From an uncultured Sphingomonas sp. (GTDB taxonomy: Bacteria; Pseudomonadota; Alphaproteobacteria; Sphingomonadales; Sphingomonadaceae), in assembly GCA_946886845.1 (NCBI GenBank), contig CAMPJH010000052.1, positions 1-9,771 on the forward strand: a DNA stretch of 9,771 nucleotides, read 5' to 3'. Position 1 is the first letter of the stretch. Each line of letters opens with the position of its first letter. Below the pieces are notes generated by a model. That model did not search any database and was not told the origin of the DNA. It saw only the letters and a program-made list of their open reading frames with translations. Both the position numbers and the translations under genes were made by a program. Positions 1-5,634 of the stretch are shown here, piece by piece.

Positions 1-428
1 ACGGCGTGAGCGAGGACGATGCTGATCACCTCGCCGCCTGAAACCTGCGTGAAGAAGTCGCGCCAGTCGATTTGGACGATGTCGCTGCGCAGCTGCATCT
101 GCTGCAGCTGTGGGTAGACGAACAGGATCGCCAGCGCGGCCGGGATCGCGGCGAAGGCCAGTCCCTGCAGGGGCGGCGGCCAGCGCAGCCTCGACCAGAA
201 GAAATAGGCGTAGAACAAGGCCCAGGCGATCCCGACCGAAGCATGGGCGAGGATCCCCGCAGCGAGCCCGACGAGGCGGTTATCCGGAGCGACGACCGAG
301 GCAAGCTCCGAGACCAGATCGACGGCCGGCAGCCCGGCGAGGCGCAGAACTTGCGCGGTCAGCTCCATCGCCGCTGCGCCGGCGACACCAGCGAGCACGG
401 CCTTGGTCCTGGCAACGACTCGGATCAA
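1..428 (-). CDS. Multi-span membrane protein of unknown family, 3' end outside window
   Basis: An open frame reads leftwards from a TTG codon (428-426) to the window edge, giving 142 full codons. The start is chosen because GAGGAG lies 8 bases upstream (442-437) and an in-frame TAG stop lies five codons before it; the next ATG is codon 21. Hydrophobic stretches at about residues 10-30, 53-78 (including ASVGIAWALFYAYFFW), 88-106 and from 131 onwards point to an integral inner-membrane protein with short loops. A polar loop around residues 108-128 holds several Q, D and W residues. I do not recognise the family; small unnamed membrane families such as DUF6789 are possible but unproven. The gene is 54 bases downstream of two exported small-protein genes in the same direction and is probably cotranscribed with them. 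The non-ATG start and missing 3' end could make automatic callers miss it. Confidence 0.72.
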   Translation of the reverse strand, partial: MIRVVARTKAVLAGVAGAAAMELTAQVLRLAGLPAVDLVSELASVVAPDNRLVGLAAGILAHASVGIAWALFYAYFFWSRLRWPPPLQGLAFAAIPAALAILFVYPQLQQMQLRSDIVQIDWRDFFTQVSGGEVISIVLAHA

Positions 429-436
429 GGCAACCG

Positions 437-442
437 CTCCTC
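437..442 (-). promoter_or_regulatory. Ribosome binding site fixing the TTG start at 428
   Basis: GAGGAG on the minus strand ends 8 bases before the TTG at 428-426. With the in-frame TAG just upstream, this is the main reason to start the membrane protein at TTG rather than at the ATG of codon 21. Confidence 0.65.
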
Positions 443-461
443 GCTAGCGTGACGGCGCGGG

Positions 462-475
462 CTCAGCCGGCTGAG
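462..475. repeat. Perfect 14-bp palindrome between two genes
   Basis: CTCAGCCGGCTGAG is its own reverse complement. It lies in the 54-base gap between the small exported protein gene (ends at 483) and the membrane protein gene (starts at 428). It could fold as a 5-bp stem with a CCGG tetraloop in the transcript or act as a protein-binding site. No T-tract follows on either strand, so it is not a standard terminator. Confidence 0.4.
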
Positions 476-482
476 ACGGGCT

Positions 483-785
483 CTAGCGACGCGCGCGTCC
501 AAGCAAGCCGACTAGCCCGACCAGGCCGATCAGTCCCCACGGGAACCCGCGATCCCTTGGCGCAGGGGGCTGGGCTTCGGGCTCGACAGCCGGCGGGGGC
601 TCGAGCGACCCGGGCAGGGGAGGCGCCGTCGCCAGGTTGTCGATCGGCTCCGTAGCGGTGAGGTTGGGGTCGGCGGCAACGTCATTGTTCGCCGCGATCG
701 CATTCGCATCGACGGCAGTGTTTTGAGCAGCAGCCGGAACAGCCCCGAGCGCCACGGCGGCAAGCAGAAGGATCGTCTTTCGCAT
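483..785 (-). CDS. Small exported protein with C-terminal WGxxGxxG glycine-repeat helix
   Basis: A 100-residue protein. The ATG at 785-783 follows an AGGTGGAG ribosome binding site, and the protein opens with a clear signal peptide: MRK, a hydrophobic run at residues 5-16, and an AAA-Q cleavage site near residue 20. The mature part (21-80) is low in complexity, acidic at first (repeated A, N, D) and then proline-rich (55-76). It ends in FPWGLIGLVGLVGLLGRARR (81-100): glycine every third residue from G84 to G96, then a basic tail. This pattern of motif, hydrophobic helix and basic residues resembles C-terminal sorting or anchoring signals, and matches what databases call WGxxGxxG proteins; that family link is from memory. 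The upstream neighbour is a shorter protein of the same design, 13 bases away. It probably sits in the envelope, with function unknown. The same frame continues upstream to 863, but that would overlap the neighbour and add a non-signal N-terminus. Confidence 0.8.
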   Translation of the reverse strand: MRKTILLLAAVALGAVPAAAQNTAVDANAIAANNDVAADPNLTATEPIDNLATAPPLPGSLEPPPAVEPEAQPPAPRDRGFPWGLIGLVGLVGLLGRARR

Positions 786-798
786 AGCCAATCTCCAC

Positions 799-1032
799 CT
801 ATTCGATCGAAGCCGGGTGGTAGCCGTCCTCGGGATGCTTGCTCTTGAGGCCGAGCAGCCCAAGCAGGCCGACGAGGCCGATCAGGTCTTCCCACGGAAC
901 ATCGCCGCTGCCGCGCTGGAGCCGCTCCTGCGTCTCGGTGGGGATTCCAGTGGTGTTGGCGGCCTGGGCCAAAACGGCGGAACCTGGCGCTGCGGCCGCC
1001 AGAAGGACGACGAGCATCCAACGGGTTCGCAT
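799..1032 (-). CDS. Small exported protein with glycine-repeat helix, paralogue of its neighbour
   Basis: A 77-residue protein starting at the ATG 1032-1030, 5 bases after an AGGAGG ribosome binding site (1043-1038). The signal peptide spans about residues 1-22: MRTR, a hydrophobic run, and a VLA-Q cleavage site. A short polar stretch with TETQERLQRG follows, then PWEDLIGLVGLLGLLGLK (46-63), with glycine every third residue (G52, G55, G58, G61). A charged tail ends in HPEDGYHPASIE. Compared with the downstream paralogue it has WED in place of WG, one fewer glycine step, no proline-rich linker and a longer tail after the helix. It is first in a leftward operon and is preceded by a candidate EcfG-type promoter, so it may be stress-induced. 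Its role is unknown; the glycine repeats suggest helix packing or oligomerisation in the membrane. The in-frame ATG at 1074 is less likely because it has no signal peptide directly after it. Confidence 0.8.
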   Translation of the reverse strand: MRTRWMLVVLLAAAAPGSAVLAQAANTTGIPTETQERLQRGSGDVPWEDLIGLVGLLGLLGLKSKHPEDGYHPASIE

Positions 1033-1037
1033 ATTGC

Positions 1038-1043
1038 CCTCCT
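1038..1043 (-). promoter_or_regulatory. Strong ribosome binding site of the 77-residue exported protein
   Basis: A full AGGAGG on the minus strand ends 5 bases before the ATG at 1032-1030. It selects this start over the in-frame ATG at 1074. Confidence 0.7.
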
Positions 1044-1080
1044 GTCCATGCGCGCCCTTCAAGGCCGCGCACACAGTGGC

Positions 1081-1105
1081 AACACACTTGGCGCGGTCCT
1101 GTTCC
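1081..1105 (-). promoter_or_regulatory. Candidate EcfG (general stress response) promoter of the small-protein operon
   Basis: On the minus strand GGAAC (1105-1101) is followed after 16 bases by TGTT (1084-1081). The alphaproteobacterial EcfG/SigT consensus is GGAAC-N16-17-CGTT, so eight of nine fixed positions match with correct spacing. Transcription would begin near 1074 and give a leader of about 40 bases before the ATG at 1032. The leftward terminator-like hairpin module lies immediately upstream. The family assignment of the promoter is inference. Confidence 0.5.
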
Positions 1106-1115
1106 GCTGCCGATA

Positions 1116-1202
1116 TGTCTGAAAATGCAAACGCCCGGACCGCGTAGCGATCCGCCAGCTCTCTGTCTGAAAATGCAAACGCCCGGACCGCGTAGCGATC
1201 CG
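1116..1202. repeat. Tandem 39-base direct repeat, period 48
   Basis: Two identical 39-base copies lie at 1116-1154 and 1164-1202, separated by the 9 bases CCAGCTCTC. Each begins TGTCTGAAAATGC and ends GTAGCGATCCG. Only the right copy is followed by the bases that complete the long stem, so the left copy looks like a partial duplication of a hairpin element. There is no protein-coding explanation in either direction, and two copies are too few for a CRISPR array. Confidence 0.9.
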
Positions 1203-1207
1203 GGCGT
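1164..1207 (-). terminator. Terminator-like hairpin reading leftwards (second copy of the repeat)
   Basis: ACGCCCGGA (1179-1187) pairs perfectly with TCCGGGCGT (1199-1207). The 11-base loop can form an extra CGC/GCG pairing. Read on the minus strand the stem is followed by TTTGCATTTTCAG, an interrupted T-tract, as in a Rho-independent terminator. The left copy (1116-1154) keeps only a CGGA/TCCG stem with the same inner pairing and the same T-rich tail, so it would be a weaker backup. The module would stop leftward transcription from the proS upstream region before it enters the small-protein operon. No leftward gene is seen to its right. Confidence 0.45.
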
Positions 1208-1412
1208 CCTGCGTGACGATTGCTCGTCAGCCCCCTTAATCCTCGTCGCTTCGCTAAACTCGATCCGCTCCTTTTGTAACCCCGGGAATTGTTTTTGGGT
1301 GACTTTTCGCGAGACCCTGTGTCAGCGGCGCCACAGGCTTGGACCGATTGCGTTGTGCACGGCCGCGCCCTAGGGCTGCCGCCGCAAACGCCCGTGAAAG
1401 GAAGTTAAAAGC
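1208..1412 (+). other. Upstream region and leader of proS
   Basis: No gene is seen here on either strand. The stretch is more AT-rich than its surroundings around 1237-1310. It holds a 6-bp stem CCTGTG/CACAGG (1316-1321 with 1332-1337, 10-base loop) and a 10-base palindrome GCCCTAGGGC (1367-1376). I could not identify a convincing -35/-10 pair for proS, although its promoter should lie here. It also lacks the conserved elements of a T-box. Confidence 0.4.
1399..1404 (+). promoter_or_regulatory. Ribosome binding site fixing the TTG start of proS
   Basis: AGGAAG ends 8 bases before the TTG at 1413. The encoded N-terminus [13 protein letters not shown] fits the known beginning of short alphaproteobacterial ProS proteins, so TTG is very likely the true start. 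Confidence 0.75.
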
Positions 1413-2735
1413 TTGCGCGTTTCCCGCTGTTTTCTCCCGGTCCTGAAGGAAAGCCCGTCCGACGCCCAGATCGTCAGCCACAAGCTGATGCTTCGCGCCG
1501 GCCTCATCCGCCAGACCGCCGCCGGAATCTACGCCTGGCTGCCGATCGGCTTCAGGGTGCTCAAGAAGATCGAGCAGATCGTCCGCGAAGAGCAGGACCG
1601 CGCCGGAGCCCAGGAAATGCTGATGCCGACCATCCAGTCGGCCGACCTGTGGCGCGAGAGCGGCCGCTATGACGCCTACGGCCCGGAGATGCTGCGCATC
1701 AAGGACCGCCACGACCGCGAAATGCTCTACGGCCCGACCAACGAGGAGATGCTGACGGCGATCGTCCGCGACGGGTTCAAGAGCTATCGCGACCTGCCGC
1801 GGACGCTCTATCACATCCAGTGGAAGTTCCGCGACGAGGTCCGGCCGCGTTTCGGGGTGATGCGCGGCCGCGAGTTCCTGATGAAGGACGCCTACAGCTT
1901 CGACCTCGACGAGGAGTCGGCGCGGCTCAGCTATTACACCCAGCTTCTCGCCTATCTTCGCACCTTCCAGCGGATGGGGATCCGGGCGGTGCCGATGAAG
2001 GCCGCGTCGGGGCCGATCGGTGGCGATCTTTCGCATGAGTTCATCGTGCTTGCGCCGACCGGTGAGAGCGAAGTCTTCTACGATGCCGCGTTCGAGGAGA
2101 TCGACTGGAATCGAAGCGACCTTCGCTACGATGACCCCGCCGGTCTCCTCAGCCTGTTCGAGGAGGTCAGCTCGACCTATGCGGCGACCGACGAAACCCA
2201 CGACGAGAGCCGCTGGAAGGAGATTTCCGAGGAGCGGAGGCGGACCGGCCGCGGGATCGAGGTCGGCCACATCTTCTATTTCGGCGACAAATATTCGGAG
2301 CCGATGGGGCTGCGCGTGTCCGGCCCGGACGGGCAGATGGTGACGCCGATGATGGGCAGCTACGGAATCGGCGTGTCGCGGCTGGTCGCGGCAATCATCG
2401 AGGCGAGCCACGACGAAGCCGGGATCATTTGGCCGGAATCGGTGGCTCCGTGGGCGGCGGGCATCGTGACGATGCGCTCCGACGACGGGCCGACGATGGC
2501 GGCCGCCGAAGCGCTGTACGGCAAGCTGCAGAATGCCGGCGTCGACGCGCTTTATGACGACCGCGACGAGCGCGGCGGAGTAAAATTGACGACGATGGAC
2601 CTGATCGGGCTGCCCTGGCAGGTGATCATCGGACCGCGCGGGATCGCCGGCGGCACCGTCGAGCTCAAGCGGCGCGCCACCGGCGAGCGCGAGGAGATCA
2701 GCGCCGAAAGCGCGCTGGCGAGACTGACCGCGTGA
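1413..2735 (+). CDS. proS: Prolyl-tRNA synthetase, short alphaproteobacterial type
   Basis: A cytoplasmic class II aminoacyl-tRNA synthetase that joins proline to tRNA-Pro using ATP. The 440 residues carry the class II core, with motif 2 at about 138-162 ([17 protein letters not shown]) and motif 3 at 313-330 ([12 protein letters not shown]). The C-terminal anticodon-binding domain (about 345-440) includes [10 protein letters not shown] and [10 protein letters not shown]. Typical bacterial ProS has about 570 residues because of an editing domain inserted between motifs 2 and 3. Here that insert is missing, as is normal in Alphaproteobacteria, so mischarged Ala-tRNA-Pro must be cleared by a separate protein. 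Translation starts at TTG with a good ribosome binding site. The stop overlaps the start of the lolC/E gene by 4 bases (GTGA), which implies translational coupling and makes proS the head of the operon. Confidence 0.97.
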   Translation: MRVSRCFLPVLKESPSDAQIVSHKLMLRAGLIRQTAAGIYAWLPIGFRVLKKIEQIVREEQDRAGAQEMLMPTIQSADLWRESGRYDAYGPEMLRIKDRHDREMLYGPTNEEMLTAIVRDGFKSYRDLPRTLYHIQWKFRDEVRPRFGVMRGREFLMKDAYSFDLDEESARLSYYTQLLAYLRTFQRMGIRAVPMKAASGPIGGDLSHEFIVLAPTGESEVFYDAAFEEIDWNRSDLRYDDPAGLLSLFEEVSSTYAATDETHDESRWKEISEERRRTGRGIEVGHIFYFGDKYSEPMGLRVSGPDGQMVTPMMGSYGIGVSRLVAAIIEASHDEAGIIWPESVAPWAAGIVTMRSDDGPTMAAAEALYGKLQNAGVDALYDDRDERGGVKLTTMDLIGLPWQVIIGPRGIAGGTVELKRRATGEREEISAESALARLTA

Positions 2736-3982
2736 TCCTCAACCGTTACGAGCGGATGGTGGCCCGGCGCTACCTGTTGCCCGGCAAGGGCGAGGGTTTC
2801 ATTTTCCTGGTCGCTGCAATCAGCCTGATCGCGGTGGCGCTAGGGGTTGCGGCGCTGATCATCGTCATGAGTGTCATGAACGGCTTTCGCGCCGAGCTGT
2901 TCGACAAGACCACGGGCTTGAACGGCCATGCGATCGTCCAGGGCTACGGAGGCCGGCTTGTTGGTTGGCAGCAGATCGCCGACCAGGCCCGCAAGCTGCC
3001 CGGGGTGACTTCGGCGACGCCACTGATCGAGCAGCCGCTGATGGCGTCGGCCAACGGCCGGGTCGAAGGAGTCATCGTGCGCGGGATGCGGGTCGACGAC
3101 ATCCGCAACAACCCGGTCATCGCCGGCAACGTCAAATCTGGCGACCTGCGGCTGATCGCTCCCGGCAGCGATCGGATCGCAGTCGGTTCGCGCCTTGCCG
3201 AGATGCTCGGCGCTTACCCGGGAAGCCAGATCAGCCTGATCAGCCCGGAAGGGCGATCGACGGTCGTAGGAACCGTTCCGAGGATCGTTTCCTACACGGT
3301 GGGCGCGGTCTTCGAGGTCGGCATCTACGATTACGACAGCGCTTTCGTGGTGATGCCGATCGAGGACGCGCAATCGCTGCTGCTGCTCGGCGACCAGGTC
3401 AGCACGGTCGAGATCCAGACCGACAATCCCGATCGGGTGGAGCAAATCCTCGCTCCGCTGGCACCGGCGGTGCAGGGAAAGGGCGTGATCGTCGATTGGC
3501 GGCAGATGAACGCCGCCTTGTTCGAGGCGCTCGCCATCGAGAGGGTGGCGATGTTCGTCATCCTGTCGCTGATCGTCCTGGTCGCTGCCTTCAACATCCT
3601 GTCGTCGCTGATCATGCTGGTCCGCGCCAAGATGCGCGACATCGCCATCCTTCGGACGATGGGGGCGAGCCGGGGCGGCATGATGAAGGTGTTCGTCACC
3701 GTCGGGGTGACGATCGGGTCGCTCGGGATCGTCCTTGGCCTGACCCTCGGGTCGGTTTTCCTGTTCTTCCGCCAGGGGATGGTCAACGCGATCCAGTTTC
3801 TCACCGGCCAGAATCTGTGGGACCCGTCGGTCCGCTTCCTGTCGGAGCTGCCGTCGAAGACCGACCCGTTCGAGGTCCTGGCGATCGTCCTGATCGCGCT
3901 GATCCTGTCGTTCCTCGCCACCCTCTATCCGGCGTGGAAGGCGGCGAGCACCGACCCGGTCCAGGTGCTGCGCTATGAGTGA
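2732..3982 (+). CDS. lolC: Lipoprotein-releasing ABC transporter permease, LolC/LolE family
   Basis: The inner-membrane subunit of the Lol system, which extracts outer-membrane lipoproteins from the inner membrane and passes them to the periplasmic carrier LolA. The 416 residues show the family plan: one membrane helix near residues 22-48 ([20 protein letters not shown]), a large periplasmic domain (about 49-268), and three C-terminal helices at about 270-298, 317-345 and 379-402. The coupling segment after the second helix contains [17 protein letters not shown], and the C-terminus [17 protein letters not shown] is typical. Residues about 177-195 ([11 protein letters not shown]) lie where the LolA-binding hook is found in LolC. 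Only one permease gene is present, so a homodimer with LolD, as described for LolF-type systems, is likely unless a second copy lies elsewhere; lolE or lolF would be equally fair names. It starts at GTG inside the proS stop and overlaps lolD by 8 bases. Confidence 0.94.
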   Translation: MILNRYERMVARRYLLPGKGEGFIFLVAAISLIAVALGVAALIIVMSVMNGFRAELFDKTTGLNGHAIVQGYGGRLVGWQQIADQARKLPGVTSATPLIEQPLMASANGRVEGVIVRGMRVDDIRNNPVIAGNVKSGDLRLIAPGSDRIAVGSRLAEMLGAYPGSQISLISPEGRSTVVGTVPRIVSYTVGAVFEVGIYDYDSAFVVMPIEDAQSLLLLGDQVSTVEIQTDNPDRVEQILAPLAPAVQGKGVIVDWRQMNAALFEALAIERVAMFVILSLIVLVAAFNILSSLIMLVRAKMRDIAILRTMGASRGGMMKVFVTVGVTIGSLGIVLGLTLGSVFLFFRQGMVNAIQFLTGQNLWDPSVRFLSELPSKTDPFEVLAIVLIALILSFLATLYPAWKAASTDPVQVLRYE

Positions 3983-4649
3983 TCCGGTCCTTCAGACCCG
4001 CGGGCTCGAGCGCAGCTTCGTCCAGGGCGACGTGACCATCGACGTGCTTCGCGGTGTCGACCTCGACGTTGCTCCCGGCGAGATCGTCGCTCTGCTCGGC
4101 CCTTCAGGCTCGGGCAAATCGACGCTGCTGCAGGCGGTCGGCCTTCTGGAGGGCGGCTTTCGCGGATCGATCCGGCTCGACGGGCGCGAAGCCGCCGAGC
4201 TCGACGACGAGGGCCGCACCCGGCTTCGCCGCGAGCTGCTCGGCTTCGTCTATCAGTTCCATCACTTGCTGCCCGAGTTCAACGCCCGCGAAAACGTCAT
4301 CCTGCCGCAGTTGGTCCGCGGCGCTGACTTGGACGCGGCGCTGGCGCGCGCCGAGCAGCTGCTCGGCACGCTCGGCCTCAGCGAACGGCTCGACCATCGC
4401 CCGTCGAAGCTGTCGGGGGGCGAACAGCAAAGGGTCGCGGTCGCTCGCGCCCTCGCCAATCGGCCGCCGTTGGTGCTTGCCGACGAGCCGACCGGCAATC
4501 TCGACGAAGCCACGGCCGACAAGGTCTTCGCCGAATTCCTGAACCTGGTTCGCGGCGAGGGCAGCGCCGCTTTGGTCGCAACCCACAACGAGCGCCTGGC
4601 CCAGCGAATGGACCGGGTCCTGCGGCTGCACGAAGGCGTTTTGCAATAG
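3975..4649 (+). CDS. lolD: Lipoprotein-releasing ABC transporter ATPase LolD
   Basis: The cytoplasmic ATPase that powers lipoprotein release by the LolC/E permease. All nucleotide-binding motifs are intact in the 224 residues: Walker [10 protein letters not shown] (42-50), Q-loop glutamine Q94, signature [15 protein letters not shown] (146-160), Walker B VLADEP (167-172, catalytic E171), D-loop NLD (175-177) and the switch histidine H204. The segment [18 protein letters not shown] (91-108) is characteristic of LolD and separates it from other ABC ATPases of the MacB/FtsE group. The ATG overlaps the end of the permease gene by 8 bases, and the next gene starts one base after the TAG stop, so expression is tightly coupled on both sides. 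Length and motifs are normal. Confidence 0.96.
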   Translation: MSDPVLQTRGLERSFVQGDVTIDVLRGVDLDVAPGEIVALLGPSGSGKSTLLQAVGLLEGGFRGSIRLDGREAAELDDEGRTRLRRELLGFVYQFHHLLPEFNARENVILPQLVRGADLDAALARAEQLLGTLGLSERLDHRPSKLSGGEQQRVAVARALANRPPLVLADEPTGNLDEATADKVFAEFLNLVRGEGSAALVATHNERLAQRMDRVLRLHEGVLQ

Positions 4650-4650
4650 G

Positions 4651-5574
4651 ATGGACGACGAAGATCCCGCGCTCGAAGAGAGCCCGCAGGAGCGCAAGCG
4701 GCTCAATGTCTGGCTGATCGTCGCGCTGGTCGCGGCGGTCGCGGCAGGCTTGCTTCTGGCGAGCTCGGTGTGGGACGATCGCTGGAGCGGCAATGAGGTC
4801 ATCACCAACGAGATGGCACTCGCCGAGACGCCGGACGACCCGAAGGCCTGGTGTGCGGAGCAGGCAACTTACGACGCAATCCGGCGGGAGTTGTTCCGGC
4901 GCGCCGCCCAGGTCCGGGGCGACGATGAGCAGGCATATACCCGCCTCGCCGATTTCTCGCTCCTGCGAATGAGCGGGCCGGTGGCGCGCGGAGTAGACGA
5001 GCAGGCCGCGACCGTCACCTGCAGCGCGGCGGCGTCTCTCGACCTTCCGCCGGGCGTGGCCGCCGCGGGCGGGCGGCGTTCGCTGGCCGGCGACCTCGAT
5101 TACATGGTCCAGTCCGCCGCCGACGGGACCGGAACCGTCGTCCGGCTCGGAAATGCCGACTCGATCGTGATTCCTCTGGCAACCCTGGTGCGAACCGGTG
5201 CGCCGGAGAATGCGCCGCTGGTTCCTCCCGGGCTGGAGAATGCAATTGTCGCCGAGCCGATCCCGGCGGATGGCGAAGCGCCGGTTGAGCCGGCACGCGC
5301 CAATCCCAGCTTCGATTGCAGCGACGCCAGCTCCCGAGGAGAGGTGGCGGTCTGCAACGATCCGGGGCTCGCCGCGCTCGACCGGCAGATGGCGGCGCAA
5401 TTCAGCGCTGCGCTGAGCGAAGCCAATGGCCGCCAGCGGACTCTGCTGAACCGCACGCGCGGTCGATTCCTGTCGTTCCGCGACCGCTGCGAGACCAGCC
5501 AGTGCGTCGCCGAAACCTATCGCAGCCGGATGCGTGAGATCAGGGACATCATGGCCGACCGCTGGCGCGGCTAG
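4651..5574 (+). CDS. Membrane-anchored periplasmic protein with C-terminal LprI-like (DUF1311) domain
   Basis: A 307-residue protein in three parts. The N-terminus is acidic and cytoplasmic (1-18). One membrane helix follows (about 19-41, NVWLIVALVAAVAAGLLLAS), then a periplasmic part. The middle (about 50-200) has two cysteines (C68, C124), an alpha-helical stretch resembling DDEQAYTRLADFSLL, and a proline/alanine-rich linker (about 190-220). The end (219-307) fits the LprI-like/DUF1311 pattern: FDCSDASSRGEVAVCNDPGL, ALDRQMAAQF, then RDRC and QCVAETYRSRMREI, with cysteines C223, C235, C280 and C285 likely forming two disulfides. LprI of Mycobacterium is a lysozyme-inhibiting lipoprotein, but most members of this domain have no proven function. 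The start lies one base after the lolD stop, so it belongs to the same operon and could work at the same membrane. No signal-peptidase II lipobox is present. Its exact role is unknown. Confidence 0.82.
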   Translation: MDDEDPALEESPQERKRLNVWLIVALVAAVAAGLLLASSVWDDRWSGNEVITNEMALAETPDDPKAWCAEQATYDAIRRELFRRAAQVRGDDEQAYTRLADFSLLRMSGPVARGVDEQAATVTCSAAASLDLPPGVAAAGGRRSLAGDLDYMVQSAADGTGTVVRLGNADSIVIPLATLVRTGAPENAPLVPPGLENAIVAEPIPADGEAPVEPARANPSFDCSDASSRGEVAVCNDPGLAALDRQMAAQFSAALSEANGRQRTLLNRTRGRFLSFRDRCETSQCVAETYRSRMREIRDIMADRWRG

Positions 5575-5599
5575 TTGGGGATAAGTCCCGCCGGCCCGC

Positions 5600-5628
5600 T
5601 TTCGCGACTCGGCTCAGCACCCCATAAT
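5600..5628 (+). promoter_or_regulatory. Possible promoter of dnaE giving a leaderless mRNA
   Basis: CATAAT (5623-5628) matches the -10 consensus TATAAT at five of six positions. A poor -35 (TTTCGC, 5600-5605) lies 17 bases upstream. The expected transcription start, six to eight bases after the -10, falls at 5634-5636, exactly on the GTG start codon of dnaE at 5635. There is no Shine-Dalgarno sequence before this GTG. Both facts agree with a leaderless transcript, but the -35 is weak and read-through from the upstream operon is also likely. Confidence 0.3.
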
Positions 5629-5634
5629 CGCTTC

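Noticed and set aside
110..655. 181-codon plus-strand frame at the left end
   Set aside because: Very Arg-rich and antisense to the membrane protein and exported protein genes; no start signal or domain.
530..1087. 185-codon minus-strand frame over the two small exported protein genes
   Set aside because: Arg/Pro-rich composition typical of a shifted frame, while the two overlapping small genes have ribosome binding sites and signal peptides.
1116..1202. Possible CRISPR array
   Set aside because: Only two repeat copies with a 9-base spacer and no cas genes nearby.
1125..1373. 82-codon plus-strand frame containing the repeat twice (MQTPGPRSDP)
   Set aside because: The peptide repeat only mirrors the 39-base DNA repeat; no ribosome binding site and the DNA forms a hairpin instead.
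1208..1412. T-box or other riboswitch upstream of proS
   Set aside because: No T-box sequence or long multi-stem leader is visible; only short isolated inverted repeats.
1254..2411. 385-codon open frame on the minus strand across proS
   Set aside because: Antisense to clear ProS motifs 2 and 3, Arg/His/Leu-rich without known motifs; a GC-rich shadow.
5575..5634. Upstream TTG start for dnaE at 5575
   Set aside because: It begins directly after the previous stop without a ribosome binding site, and the extra 20 residues do not look like DnaE.
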